The notes below the pieces were generated by a model. It ran no database searches. It saw only the letters and a program-made list of their open reading frames with translations, and was not told the DNA's origin. A stretch of 8,437 bases of DNA, taken from DATFAS01 sp035254305. Its GTDB lineage: Bacteria > Bacillota > Bacilli > Aneurinibacillales > RAOX-1. The stretch spans positions 1-8,437 of the forward strand of contig DATFAS010000237.1 in assembly GCA_035254305.1 (NCBI GenBank), read 5' to 3'. This document shows positions 1-6,638 of this stretch, one piece after another (position 1 is the first letter of the stretch; each line of letters opens with the position of its first letter). The position numbers were made by a program, and so were the translations under genes.

Positions 1-1172
1 TAAAAGGTGGCGATCCTTGCATATTTGGTCGAGTAGGCGAGGAAGCAGAGGTTTGTGTAGATCATGGAATCCCATTCGAAATTATTCCAGGGATTACTTC
101 TGGAATTGCTGCACCTGCCTATGCGGGAATACCCTTAACTCACCGTGATTACAATGCATCCATAGCTATTATAACGGGTCACCGTAGTGAGAAGAATGAA
201 GCGGGTGAAGTGGACCTGCAGAAGGTAGCAGGCATGGAGACCATTGTGATCTATATGGGGATGAAACATCTAGCTAGAATTAGTGCCGAGCTCATTCGTT
301 TTGGTAAAGACCAGAGAACACCAGTTGCTCTGATTCGCTGGGGTACTACAGGTGAACAAGAAACATTAGTTGGTGATTTATCAACTATCTCACAGAAGGC
401 AAAACAATATCAATTCACATCACCAGCCATTATTATTGTGGGAGAAGTGGTGAAATTACGAGAACAATTAAACTGGTTTGAGCAAAAGATTTTATTAGGC
501 AAAAAGGTTCTTCTACTAGATGAACCTCATTCAAATATAGCCCGAATTTCCCAGCTTGAGGAGTGGGGAGCAGAGGTTATTTCGATTCCAGCTTATCAGT
601 GGAAGACTGTTTCACAACAGAAATGGATTGATCTCGTTCACCGTATCGAACAATATGGCTGGATCATAATAGCAAATTCTATGGAGGCTAGCTATTTCTT
701 CGAGTATCTTCGTGAGCAAAGAATAGATATTCGAAGAGTAACAGCAAAAGTGGTTGCGTGTGGGCAGGAAACTGCAGATTTCCTAGAGGGAAAAGGAATC
801 ATTCCTACAATAATTTGGACAGAACAATCTTTCTCCTTGACCTCTATTCTAGAAAGTGTGCCAATTCCTGATGCTACGGAAGTTCTTGTGCTCAATCAAG
901 CCGGAAATGGAAATCTCAAAACAGAAATGGTAAATGGATTTACGATTCACGCTACGAGTTTTTATGAGAAACAGTATATTCAAGCTCGTATTCTGAATCA
1001 ACTCGTTCAGAATGAGAAATTTGATCTAGTGGTCCTAACACAAACCAATTTATTATCATCCTTTGCCAGCTGGGTTGGGGATGCACAAACACTTGTATTG
1101 GCCGAAGAAGGACAGTGGACAGAAAATTATATATCTAAAAAGTTACACGAGAAGATACAGTGTATCAGTTAA
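1..1172 (+). CDS. cobA: Uroporphyrinogen-III C-methyltransferase / uroporphyrinogen-III synthase-like fusion (5' truncated)
   Basis: The reading frame is open from position 3, so the true start lies left of the window. The N-terminal part is a SAM-dependent uroporphyrinogen-III methyltransferase (SUMT), which makes precorrin-2 for siroheme or cobalamin. Visible SUMT motifs are KGGDPCIFGR at the left edge and PGITSGIAAPAYAGIP followed by LTHRD at 87-149; the domain ends near IIIVGEVV, about position 450. A linker (LNWFEQK) leads into a HemD-like uroporphyrinogen-III synthase domain from about 498 (KKVLLLDEP) to the end. This fusion architecture is known in bacteria. The HemD half is divergent: the usual TSxNAV-type motif reads NSMEAS, and the usual FTSPS-type motif reads LTQTN, so its activity is uncertain. 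A GTG at 210 is internal to the SUMT domain and is not the start. Position before cysP suggests siroheme supply for sulfite reductase. The SUMT call is firm, the HemD call good. Confidence 0.9.
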   Translation, partial: KGGDPCIFGRVGEEAEVCVDHGIPFEIIPGITSGIAAPAYAGIPLTHRDYNASIAIITGHRSEKNEAGEVDLQKVAGMETIVIYMGMKHLARISAELIRFGKDQRTPVALIRWGTTGEQETLVGDLSTISQKAKQYQFTSPAIIIVGEVVKLREQLNWFEQKILLGKKVLLLDEPHSNIARISQLEEWGAEVISIPAYQWKTVSQQKWIDLVHRIEQYGWIIIANSMEASYFFEYLREQRIDIRRVTAKVVACGQETADFLEGKGIIPTIIWTEQSFSLTSILESVPIPDATEVLVLNQAGNGNLKTEMVNGFTIHATSFYEKQYIQARILNQLVQNEKFDLVVLTQTNLLSSFASWVGDAQTLVLAEEGQWTENYISKKLHEKIQCIS

Positions 1173-1234
1173 TTTTTTTTACGATATAACCTAGTATTCT
1201 TATATGAATTAATGGTGTCAGGCGGGATTAACCT

Positions 1235-2314
1235 ATGATATTCACCTTCATTGCTTTAGGTGTAGCTTTATTCTTTGCCATGAATATTGGGGCTAGTGGA
1301 ACCGCTGCTTCTATGGGTGCAGCTTATGGAAGTGGGGTAATCAAGCGCCGTCCTGCTATGATTCTTGTCGCACTATGTGCATTTGCCGGAGCTGTATTAG
1401 GCGGGGATGAAGTGGTCAAAACCATTGGGAATGGAATCATCCCAAAGGAAATTTTAAGTGTTAGCATCGTTATTATTATTCTTGGATCCGCAACATTGAC
1501 TTTATTTATTTCAAACCTAATGGGGATTCCTCTTTCCACAAGTGAAGTAACCGTAGGCGCAATTGTCGGTGTTGGAGTGGCCTATGAATCCGTATATATT
1601 CATAGCTTGATCTTTATTGTTGCATTTTGGATTGCTATTCCAATTATATCGTTTTTGATTGCCTATGTTGTGGGGAAGGGGATCCTAGTCTGTCAGAAAA
1701 AATGGCCGGAGCTTGAGGGTAGAGGCAAATGGGCAAAGGGATTGGGGAAGATTCTCATTCTTTGTGGATGTATCGAAGCATTTTCAGCGGGAATGAACAA
1801 TGTCGCGAACGCAGTAGGTCCATTGGTTGGTGCTAATATGATCACTACTGGGCAAGGAATTTGGGTAGGTTCCTTCTTCCTGGCACTTGGTGCTATCTTT
1901 CTTGGAGGAAAGGTACTTGAAACAAATGGAAAAAAGATCACCCGATTATCTCTTCTACAAGGGAGTACGGTTTCTGCAACAGGAGGATCATTAGTTATTA
2001 TTGCTTCAATTTTTGGTGTTCCTGTACCTCTAACCCAGGTAACAACAGCTGCAATTCTTGGAGTAGGGACAGCAGAGAATGGCTTAAGACTTTGGCAAAA
2101 GGAAGTCATTCGGAAAATTATGAAGGTATGGATTGTTTCACCTATATCTTCTCTTGTTGTTTCGTATACCTTGGTGAATCTAGTCCTTACTCCTAATCTT
2201 TATGTTGTATTTATGATTCTTAGTGTGTTTATTTCAACTGTTGGTTTAATCAGCCTTTCTCAAACAATGAGAAGGGAGAAAAGTACAATAAATGACCAAG
2301 GTGGTGGAATTTAA
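1235..2314 (+). CDS. cysP: Sulfate permease CysP, PiT (inorganic phosphate transporter) family
   Basis: This is a polytopic membrane protein of 359 residues, close to the size of Bacillus subtilis CysP, which imports sulfate and belongs to the PiT family. About ten hydrophobic segments are visible. The two halves carry the duplicated PiT-type motifs: MNIGASGTAASMG (residues 16-28) and SAGMNNVANAVGPL (184-197). A second internal pair is GIPLSTSEVTVGAIVG (97-112) and VPVPLTQVTTAAILGVG (262-278). The first motif has GASG where phosphate carriers have GAND, as I recall for CysP. The start at 1235 has a modest AGGCGGG site at 1220-1226. The gap of 62 bases from the upstream fusion gene holds a T8 run; the stop is only 2 bases before cysH, so these two are clearly co-transcribed. 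Sulfate rather than phosphate specificity rests on the motif difference and on the cysH-sat-cysC neighbours. Confidence 0.9.
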   Translation: MIFTFIALGVALFFAMNIGASGTAASMGAAYGSGVIKRRPAMILVALCAFAGAVLGGDEVVKTIGNGIIPKEILSVSIVIIILGSATLTLFISNLMGIPLSTSEVTVGAIVGVGVAYESVYIHSLIFIVAFWIAIPIISFLIAYVVGKGILVCQKKWPELEGRGKWAKGLGKILILCGCIEAFSAGMNNVANAVGPLVGANMITTGQGIWVGSFFLALGAIFLGGKVLETNGKKITRLSLLQGSTVSATGGSLVIIASIFGVPVPLTQVTTAAILGVGTAENGLRLWQKEVIRKIMKVWIVSPISSLVVSYTLVNLVLTPNLYVVFMILSVFISTVGLISLSQTMRREKSTINDQGGGI

Positions 2315-2316
2315 AT

Positions 2317-3033
2317 ATGAGTAGCTCCGAATTCACTTATTTTACGTTAACAGATACGGATCTTAATCGTATCAATGAAGAATTGGCGGGCAAAGACGCA
2401 CTTGACGCCATTAAGTGGGCTTATCAAAACTATGGGGAAGAACTTATCTATGCTTGTAGCTTTGGTGCAGAAGGGATTGTTCTTATCGATTTAATCCATC
2501 GTGTTCGCCCAGATGCACAGGTTGTTTTCCTAGATACGAATAAGCATTTTAAAGAAACCTATGAGTTAATTGAAAAGGTAAAGAATCGATATCCGACTCT
2601 TCAGATTAAGATTGTTGAACCAGATCTTTCATTAGAACAGCAGGCTGAGATTCATGGGGATGAGCTTTGGAAAAAGAATTCAGATCTATGCTGCAGTATT
2701 CGCAAGATACAACCGCTATCACGTACGCTTACTGGAGCAAAAGCATGGATGTCAGGGCTTCGTAGGGAACAATCGGCAACTCGAGCGGCTACACAATATG
2801 TAAATCGGGATCATAGGTTCCAATCTATTAAGGTTTGCCCACTTATTCATTGGACTTGGGATGATATTTGGACATATATCAAACTTTACAACTTAGATTA
2901 CAATCCACTACATGATCAAAATTATCCAAGTATCGGTTGTGAAACCTGTACCTTACCTGTTGAGGGAGGCGGGGATTCCCGGGAAGGTCGTTGGTCTAAT
3001 TCTGGAAAAACAGAATGTGGATTGCATCAATAA
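2317..3033 (+). CDS. cysH: Assimilatory phosphoadenylyl/adenylyl-sulfate reductase, Fe-S type
   Basis: This cytosolic enzyme of 238 residues reduces PAPS and/or APS to sulfite using thioredoxin. The N-terminal half is a PP-loop adenine nucleotide-binding fold (ACSFGAEGIVLIDLI at 46-60, then FLDTNKHFKETY). The cysteines fit the 4Fe-4S cluster pattern: CC at 125-126 in DLCCSIRKIQPL and CETC at 208-211. The C-terminal catalytic cysteine is C234 in the ECGLH tail. Enzymes with the paired CC and CxxC are typically APS reductases; the B. subtilis enzyme is reported to use both APS and PAPS, and the APS kinase gene downstream argues for dual use here. The start at 2317 has an excellent AAGGTGGTGG site at 2298-2307, which lies inside the end of cysP. 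It is preceded by cysP with 2 bases between and followed by sat 23 bases later. Confidence 0.95.
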   Translation: MSSSEFTYFTLTDTDLNRINEELAGKDALDAIKWAYQNYGEELIYACSFGAEGIVLIDLIHRVRPDAQVVFLDTNKHFKETYELIEKVKNRYPTLQIKIVEPDLSLEQQAEIHGDELWKKNSDLCCSIRKIQPLSRTLTGAKAWMSGLRREQSATRAATQYVNRDHRFQSIKVCPLIHWTWDDIWTYIKLYNLDYNPLHDQNYPSIGCETCTLPVEGGGDSREGRWSNSGKTECGLHQ

Positions 3034-3056
3034 AAAAGAACTGGAGGAGATAAAAA

Positions 3057-4196
3057 ATGAGTTTATTACCACACGGAGGAATTTTAGTTAATCGATTTAA
3101 CGGGGAATATGATTACTCGGCATTGACAAAGGAAGTTGAGTTAGACAATTTTTCTTTATCTGATCTTGAACTAATCGCGATTGGGGCCTTTAGCCCGCTA
3201 ACTGGCTTCATGAGTTCTAACGATTATAACGAAGTGGTTAAAAATATGCGCCTAGCAAATGGGCTCGTATGGAGTATTCCAATTACTCTTCCTGTTACAG
3301 AAGAAGTGGCCGCCACTTTGCAAGTTGGTGATCAAGTAAAGCTTGTACAAAATGGAGTCGTATATGGAGTATTGGAGCTATCCGAAATTTATACACCTGA
3401 TAAGAAATTTGAAGCTGTTCAGGTTTATCGTACAGATGAACTAGCACACCCTGGTGTTTGCAAATTGTTAGAAAGACCGAATGTTTATCTAGCTGGTCAA
3501 ATTACAATGGTTAAAAGACCGGAGAAAAATGAATTCAAGGAATTCTCTTTAGACCCAAGTGAAGTTCGTGAGGTGTTCGCTTCTAAAGGGTGGAAGACAA
3601 TTGTTGGATTCCAGACACGTAACCCTGTACATAGGGCACATGAATATATCCAGAAATGTGCATTGGAAATTGTTGATGGGCTCTTCCTAAATCCATTGGT
3701 TGGGGAAACAAAAGCGGATGATATCCCAGCGAATGTAAGGATGGAAAGCTATCAGGTGCTTTTAGAGAAATATTATCCGAAAGATCGTGTGTTCCTTGCA
3801 GTTTTCCCTGCAGCAATGCGCTATGCAGGGCCACGGGAAGCTATTTTCCATGCTATGGTTCGTAAAAACTTTGGTTGCACCCATTTTATTGTCGGTAGAG
3901 ATCATGCGGGTGTAGGTAATTACTACGGAACTTATGATGCACAGCTCATTTTCCGCAATTTCACACCTGAAGAGCTTGGGATCACCCCTCTTTTCTTTGA
4001 ACATAGCTTTTTTTGCAAAAAATGTGGAAATATGGCTTCAACCAAGACATGCCCACATTCAATGGAAGATCGCTTGATTCTTTCTGGAACAAAGGTTAGA
4101 CAAATGTTGAGCAATGGAGAAGTTCCACCACCAGAGTTTAGTCGTAAAGAAGTAGTTGAAGTATTAATCCGTGGCGTTCGTGTGCCTAGCGTATAG
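3057..4196 (+). CDS. sat: Sulfate adenylyltransferase (ATP sulfurylase), homo-oligomeric type
   Basis: This cytosolic enzyme of 379 residues catalyses ATP + sulfate to APS + pyrophosphate, the activation step of sulfate assimilation. It is the single-chain Sat/MET3-type enzyme, unrelated to the CysDN type. Visible motifs are GAFSPLTGFM (43-52), the nucleotide/sulfate-binding QTRNPVHRAH (186-195) with the HxxH histidines, GRDHAGVGNYYG (280-291) and LSGTKVRQML (342-351). A small metal-binding cluster, FFCKKCG with a following TCPH (C320, C323, C332, H334), matches the zinc site present in many bacterial Sat enzymes. It has no APS kinase extension; the kinase is the separate next gene. The start at 3057 has a clear GGAGGAGA site at 3043-3050. 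No frame disruption or missing key residue is seen. Confidence 0.97.
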   Translation: MSLLPHGGILVNRFNGEYDYSALTKEVELDNFSLSDLELIAIGAFSPLTGFMSSNDYNEVVKNMRLANGLVWSIPITLPVTEEVAATLQVGDQVKLVQNGVVYGVLELSEIYTPDKKFEAVQVYRTDELAHPGVCKLLERPNVYLAGQITMVKRPEKNEFKEFSLDPSEVREVFASKGWKTIVGFQTRNPVHRAHEYIQKCALEIVDGLFLNPLVGETKADDIPANVRMESYQVLLEKYYPKDRVFLAVFPAAMRYAGPREAIFHAMVRKNFGCTHFIVGRDHAGVGNYYGTYDAQLIFRNFTPEELGITPLFFEHSFFCKKCGNMASTKTCPHSMEDRLILSGTKVRQMLSNGEVPPPEFSRKEVVEVLIRGVRVPSV

Positions 4197-4211
4197 GAGA
4201 GGGGACTAAAT

Positions 4212-4817
4212 ATGTCAACTGAAGTAACAGCGAATATTGTTTGGCATTCTACTACTATTACCAAGCAGGAACGTCAGCAGCTAAATCGCCAAAAAAGCGG
4301 AATCCTATGGTTTACGGGATTATCTGGTGCTGGGAAATCAACACTTGCTAATGCAGTTGAGAAAAGATTGTTCGAACGTGGCAGTCACACCTATCTTCTA
4401 GATGGAGATAATGTTCGTCATGGGCTAAATAAAGGCCTAGGATTCGGGGCAGAGGATCGCAAAGAAAATATTCGTCGTATTGCTGAGGTTTCAAAGTTGT
4501 TTGTTGATGCGGGTGTAATTGTGTTAACTGCGTTTATTTCTCCTTTTAGAGAGGACCGTGATTTAGCACGTAGCCTTGTAGAAACTGGCGAGTTTATCGA
4601 AATCTATGTAAAATGTAATATTGCCGAATGTGAGAATCGTGATCCGAAGGGATTGTATGAGAAAGCAAGACAAGGAATTATTCCTGAATTTACAGGGATT
4701 TCATCTCCTTATGAAGAGCCTCATAATCCAGAATTAGTTATTGAATCAGATCGCCTTTCCATTGAACAGGCTGTAGACCAGATTTTAGATTATCTTGAGG
4801 AGAAGCATTTCTTCTAA
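4212..4817 (+). CDS. cysC: Adenylylsulfate (APS) kinase
   Basis: This cytosolic kinase of 201 residues phosphorylates APS at the 3' position to give PAPS, using ATP. The P-loop GLSGAGKST is at residues 36-44. Further family motifs are LLDGDNVRHGLNKGLGF (62-78), FISPFREDRD (108-117, with the family's conserved active-site serine at S110) and DPKGLYEKARQG (144-155). Length and motif order are normal for the family. The start at 4212 is served by AGGAGAGGGG at 4195-4204, which overlaps the stop codon of sat, so translation of the two is probably coupled. It is the last gene of the operon; a strong terminator follows 11 bases after the stop. With an Fe-S-type CysH in the same operon, the cell may reduce sulfate through APS, PAPS or both. 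Confidence 0.96.
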   Translation: MSTEVTANIVWHSTTITKQERQQLNRQKSGILWFTGLSGAGKSTLANAVEKRLFERGSHTYLLDGDNVRHGLNKGLGFGAEDRKENIRRIAEVSKLFVDAGVIVLTAFISPFREDRDLARSLVETGEFIEIYVKCNIAECENRDPKGLYEKARQGIIPEFTGISSPYEEPHNPELVIESDRLSIEQAVDQILDYLEEKHFF

Positions 4818-4828
4818 AAATCTGTATT

Positions 4829-4869
4829 AAACACACTAATGCCGTTGGCTTAGTGTGTTTGTTTTTTTT
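4829..4869 (+). terminator. Intrinsic terminator of the sulfate assimilation operon
   Basis: A perfect 11-bp stem pairs AAACACACTAA (4829-4839) with TTAGTGTGTTT (4850-4860). The inner part adds a GCC/GGC stem with a GTT loop, separated by one bulged T (4840). A G and then eight T residues follow (4862-4869). It starts 11 bases after the cysC stop and is well placed to end the operon transcript. Confidence 0.93.
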
Positions 4870-4939
4870 GAAGAAATTTGTCTAGTCTTTTTTATACGAA
4901 AATTATTTGTTATGGTTTAATTTCTTACTTGGAGTTGAC

Positions 4940-4948
4940 TGGTATAAT
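4940..4948 (+). promoter_or_regulatory. Orphan extended -10 promoter motif
   Basis: TGGTATAAT is a perfect extended -10 element (TGn followed by TATAAT). It lies between the cysC terminator and the next hairpin. No good -35 hexamer is seen 16-18 bases upstream. No credible gene lies downstream on this strand before the hairpin at 5003-5030, so any transcript would start near 4955 and end near 5036, about 80 nt. A small inverted repeat (ATGG at 4947-4950, CCAT at 4955-4958) overlaps its downstream edge. The motif is seen; its use as a promoter is inference. Confidence 0.4.
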
Positions 4949-5002
4949 GGCCGTCCATGGGCGAAGGTATTGCATAAAAACAAAGAATAAACAAAACATA
5001 TT

Positions 5003-5036
5003 AAGACCCGTACCAATAAGTACGGGTCTTTGTTTT
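5003..5036. terminator. Bidirectional intrinsic terminator downstream of the yhcN-like gene
   Basis: A perfect 11-bp stem pairs AAGACCCGTAC (5003-5013) with GTACGGGTCTT (5020-5030) around a CAATAA loop. On the plus strand TGTTTT follows. On the minus strand the hairpin lies just after the stop codon of the lipoprotein gene and is followed by an AT-rich, T-containing tract. It therefore most likely ends the minus-strand lipoprotein transcript, and may also stop plus-strand transcription. Confidence 0.8.
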
Positions 5037-5038
5037 AC

Positions 5039-5749
5039 CTAGCGAAGAGGTGCAGTCACCGTTCTCCCGAGGTCTCGGAAGATACCTGTAATGTCTCCGC
5101 CAAGATCACGAACAGGATGGCCTGGTGTTATAGTATTCGTGTTTAAGAAGCCACGGTTCGTAGTGGTATTGGTTGTATTATTTGTATTTAAGTTTCGATA
5201 CACATCTTGAATTCGAGTATGAAGCTTGCTGTCGGATGTTACATATACGGTATATCCTGGTGCTTGTGTTTGAACCGCAGTTTGGACTTGTTTCTCAAGT
5301 GTGCGAAGATCTGTTTTATTGCTAGCAGCATCAATTCCCACAGCAATGCTATTTCCTTGAACAATAGCGGTGGCTTTACTTACACCGGGGATACTGTCAG
5401 CTGTATTGGCAGCTTTCGTTGCTACCTGTCGGGTAGCTGTATTGGTTGTTCCATAGGTGTAATTACGATAGCCATTTCCCGTGTAGTTATTTGTACCTGT
5501 ATAGTTATTGGTACCCATACCGGTATAATTGTTTACACCATACCCTGGGTAATTGTACGTACCAAATCCAGTATTGTTATATCCTGTAGCATTGTAGTTT
5601 TGACCTGTATAATTGTTTGTTCTGTAACCATCATACGACTTTGTTCGTGCACCATTATTGTTATTGTACCCACAAGCAGATAACCCTGAAATGAGAAGCG
5701 TTGGAATAAGAAGCATTTTTGCCGCTTTTGTAAGTTTGTTTTTTATCAT
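5039..5749 (-). CDS. YhcN/YlaJ-family sporulation lipoprotein with Asn/Tyr/Gly/Thr-rich repeats
   Basis: This is a predicted lipoprotein of 236 residues. It has a lysine-rich n-region, a hydrophobic stretch and a lipobox LSAC with the lipidated cysteine at C26, so it should be anchored on the outer face of a membrane. Residues 28-100 are low complexity, with four NNYTG copies. Residues 105-185 form the compact domain of the YhcN/YlaJ family: ADSIPGVSKATAIVQGNSIA, then VGID, APGYTVYVTSD and LHTRIQDVYRN, with a BON-like look. An Asn/Thr linker (186-206) leads to a C-terminal tail with GHPVRDLGGDITGIFRDLGR. Family members are sporulation lipoproteins, in B. subtilis found in the forespore or spore inner membrane and linked to germination. 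The start at 5749 has an AGGAGGTG site (5755-5762), 5 bases away. It diverges from the L,D-transpeptidase gene across 125 bases. No convincing forespore promoter was found. Confidence 0.85.
   Translation of the reverse strand: MIKNKLTKAAKMLLIPTLLISGLSACGYNNNNGARTKSYDGYRTNNYTGQNYNATGYNNTGFGTYNYPGYGVNNYTGMGTNNYTGTNNYTGNGYRNYTYGTTNTATRQVATKAANTADSIPGVSKATAIVQGNSIAVGIDAASNKTDLRTLEKQVQTAVQTQAPGYTVYVTSDSKLHTRIQDVYRNLNTNNTTNTTTNRGFLNTNTITPGHPVRDLGGDITGIFRDLGRTVTAPLR
5450..5668 (-). repeat. Degenerate Asn/Tyr/Gly/Thr coding repeat in the lipoprotein gene
   Basis: This stretch encodes residues 28-100 of the lipoprotein. It contains four NNYTG units (genes positions about 5603-5620, 5519-5536 and the adjacent pair 5477-5512) and related YNATG, YNNTG and YNYPG units. 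The adjacent pair encodes TNNYTG twice, with four differences between the copies, all at synonymous third positions. The DNA repeat is therefore old and the peptide motif appears conserved. Confidence 0.75.
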
Positions 5750-5874
5750 GTGAACACCTCCTGTGGTTATTGTGTACCCTTCTGAGTAGGATACTCGGGG
5801 GGAACAATGGTAGGAAAACTAAAAACAGGATAGTTATTTGTACATTTTTTTGATCTATTTCGGGGAAATTTTAA

Positions 5875-6549
5875 ATGAAAAAATACAATCGTGTTATAGG
5901 TGGAATTATGAACTGGCTCCTAATTTTTGTTTTTAGTGTATCCTTATTTTTAATGAATCCTAGTACTTCTTTTGCTGATAAAGAAATTATCATTAATTTA
6001 TGGCATAGAACCTTGAAGGTACAGGAGGATGGAAAAGTCATTCACACTTATAAGGTTGGACCTGGGTCACGGGATACGCCAACACCAATGGGTGTATTTA
6101 AAGTGATTAATAAGTCGAAAAACTGGGGGAGTGGCTTTGGTTCCAGGTGGATGGAAATTAACGTTCCTTGGGGAATTTACGGAATACATGGAACAAACAA
6201 GCCAGGATTAATTGGTAGGTATGTTAGTCATGGTTGTATTAGAATGAAAAATAAGGATGTAGAACAGTTATATAAGCTAGTGAAAGTTGGAACCAAGGTA
6301 ACGATTGATGGCCCTTTAACTGGACACAAGGATTTGACATATCGAATTCTTGTCTTAGGTTCAAAAGGGACACTTGTACAAATTGTACAAAATCGATTGA
6401 AATCAGCAGGATATTATAAAGGTGTTAGTCATGGGAAATTTGACCGTCTCACAGAAATTGCAGTTACCCGCTATCAGAAGGCTAATAAGCTTCCTGTTAC
6501 CATGCAAATTCATTATGAAGATCTCCTGCAACTTGGAATAATTGAATAG
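5875..6549 (+). CDS. Secreted L,D-transpeptidase (YkuD domain) with C-terminal peptidoglycan-binding domain
   Basis: This is a predicted exported enzyme of 224 residues that would act on peptidoglycan, forming or exchanging L,D cross-links. The N-terminus is a signal peptide (MKKYNRV, hydrophobic core to about 29, likely cleavage after STSFA at 34). The YkuD domain spans about 36-146: KEIIINLWHRTLKV, GPGSRDTPTPMGVFKV, GIHGTN with H105, and the catalytic signature VSHGCIRM with H119 and C121. A PG_binding_1-type domain follows (about 156-224: LGSKGTLVQIVQNRLKSAGY, then FDRLTEIAVTRYQKANKL). All catalytic residues are present. The start at 5875 has CGGGGAAA at about 5861-5868; a second ATG at 5908 would remove the positively charged n-region, so 5875 is preferred. 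Divergence from a sporulation lipoprotein gene hints at a role in the spore envelope, but this is inference; vegetative wall remodelling is equally possible. Confidence 0.92.
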   Translation: MKKYNRVIGGIMNWLLIFVFSVSLFLMNPSTSFADKEIIINLWHRTLKVQEDGKVIHTYKVGPGSRDTPTPMGVFKVINKSKNWGSGFGSRWMEINVPWGIYGIHGTNKPGLIGRYVSHGCIRMKNKDVEQLYKLVKVGTKVTIDGPLTGHKDLTYRILVLGSKGTLVQIVQNRLKSAGYYKGVSHGKFDRLTEIAVTRYQKANKLPVTMQIHYEDLLQLGIIE

Positions 6550-6620
6550 GTGATATTTATAAAAAAACGGGCGTACACCACCTTGAATAGATAAATACAA
6601 TGTTAAGGATAAATCTTTTG

Positions 6621-6628
6621 GGGAGAGG
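6621..6628 (+). promoter_or_regulatory. Ribosome binding site deciding the start of the ferritin-like gene
   Basis: GGGAGAGG lies 10 bases before the ATG at 6639. An in-frame ATG at 6600 has no purine-rich site upstream (the preceding bases are ATAGATAAATACA), so the downstream start is preferred. Confidence 0.6.
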
Positions 6629-6638
6629 GAAACGAGGA

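Noticed and set aside
210..212. GTG as a possible start of the first gene
   Set aside because: The frame is open upstream to the window edge and encodes conserved SUMT motifs there, so this codon is internal.
692..895. Minus-strand open frame inside the HemD-like region
   Set aside because: It overlaps a well supported coding frame, has no family-like features and no convincing ribosome site.
1324..2109. Two minus-strand open frames inside cysP
   Set aside because: Shadows of the membrane protein gene; the translations are proline-rich and low in plausible structure.
3583..4264. Three overlapping minus-strand open frames within sat and the cysC start
   Set aside because: They lie opposite highly conserved sat sequence and show no recognisable domain.
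4935..4940. TTGACT as a -35 element
   Set aside because: It is only two bases from TATAAT, and no -10-like hexamer lies 16-18 bases downstream of it.
4947..5042. 31-codon plus-strand frame starting in the TATAAT motif
   Set aside because: It has no ribosome site, overlaps the -10 element itself and runs through the terminator hairpin and the lipoprotein stop.
5207..5683. 158-codon plus-strand frame opposite the lipoprotein gene
   Set aside because: Its Ile/Cys/Val-rich composition is the complement of the Asn/Thr/Gly-rich repeat; the minus-strand frame has a lipobox, a strong ribosome site and a family match.
5763..5800. Possible SigG promoter for the lipoprotein gene (GTATC and CACAATA on the minus strand)
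   Set aside because: The spacer is only 15 bases and the predicted transcript start would fall on the ribosome site.
5777..5802. Hairpin GAGTA-GGA-TACTC with flanking G-U pairs in the divergent intergenic region
   Set aside because: The perfect core is only 5 bp and no T run or known regulatory motif accompanies it, so it may be chance.
6403..6600. Minus-strand open frame across the end of the L,D-transpeptidase gene
   Set aside because: It overlaps the peptidoglycan-binding domain and shows no features of its own.
6600..6638. Upstream ATG for the ferritin-like gene
   Set aside because: No Shine-Dalgarno precedes it, while the ATG at 6639 has GGGAGAGG at a usable distance. It is not fully excluded.
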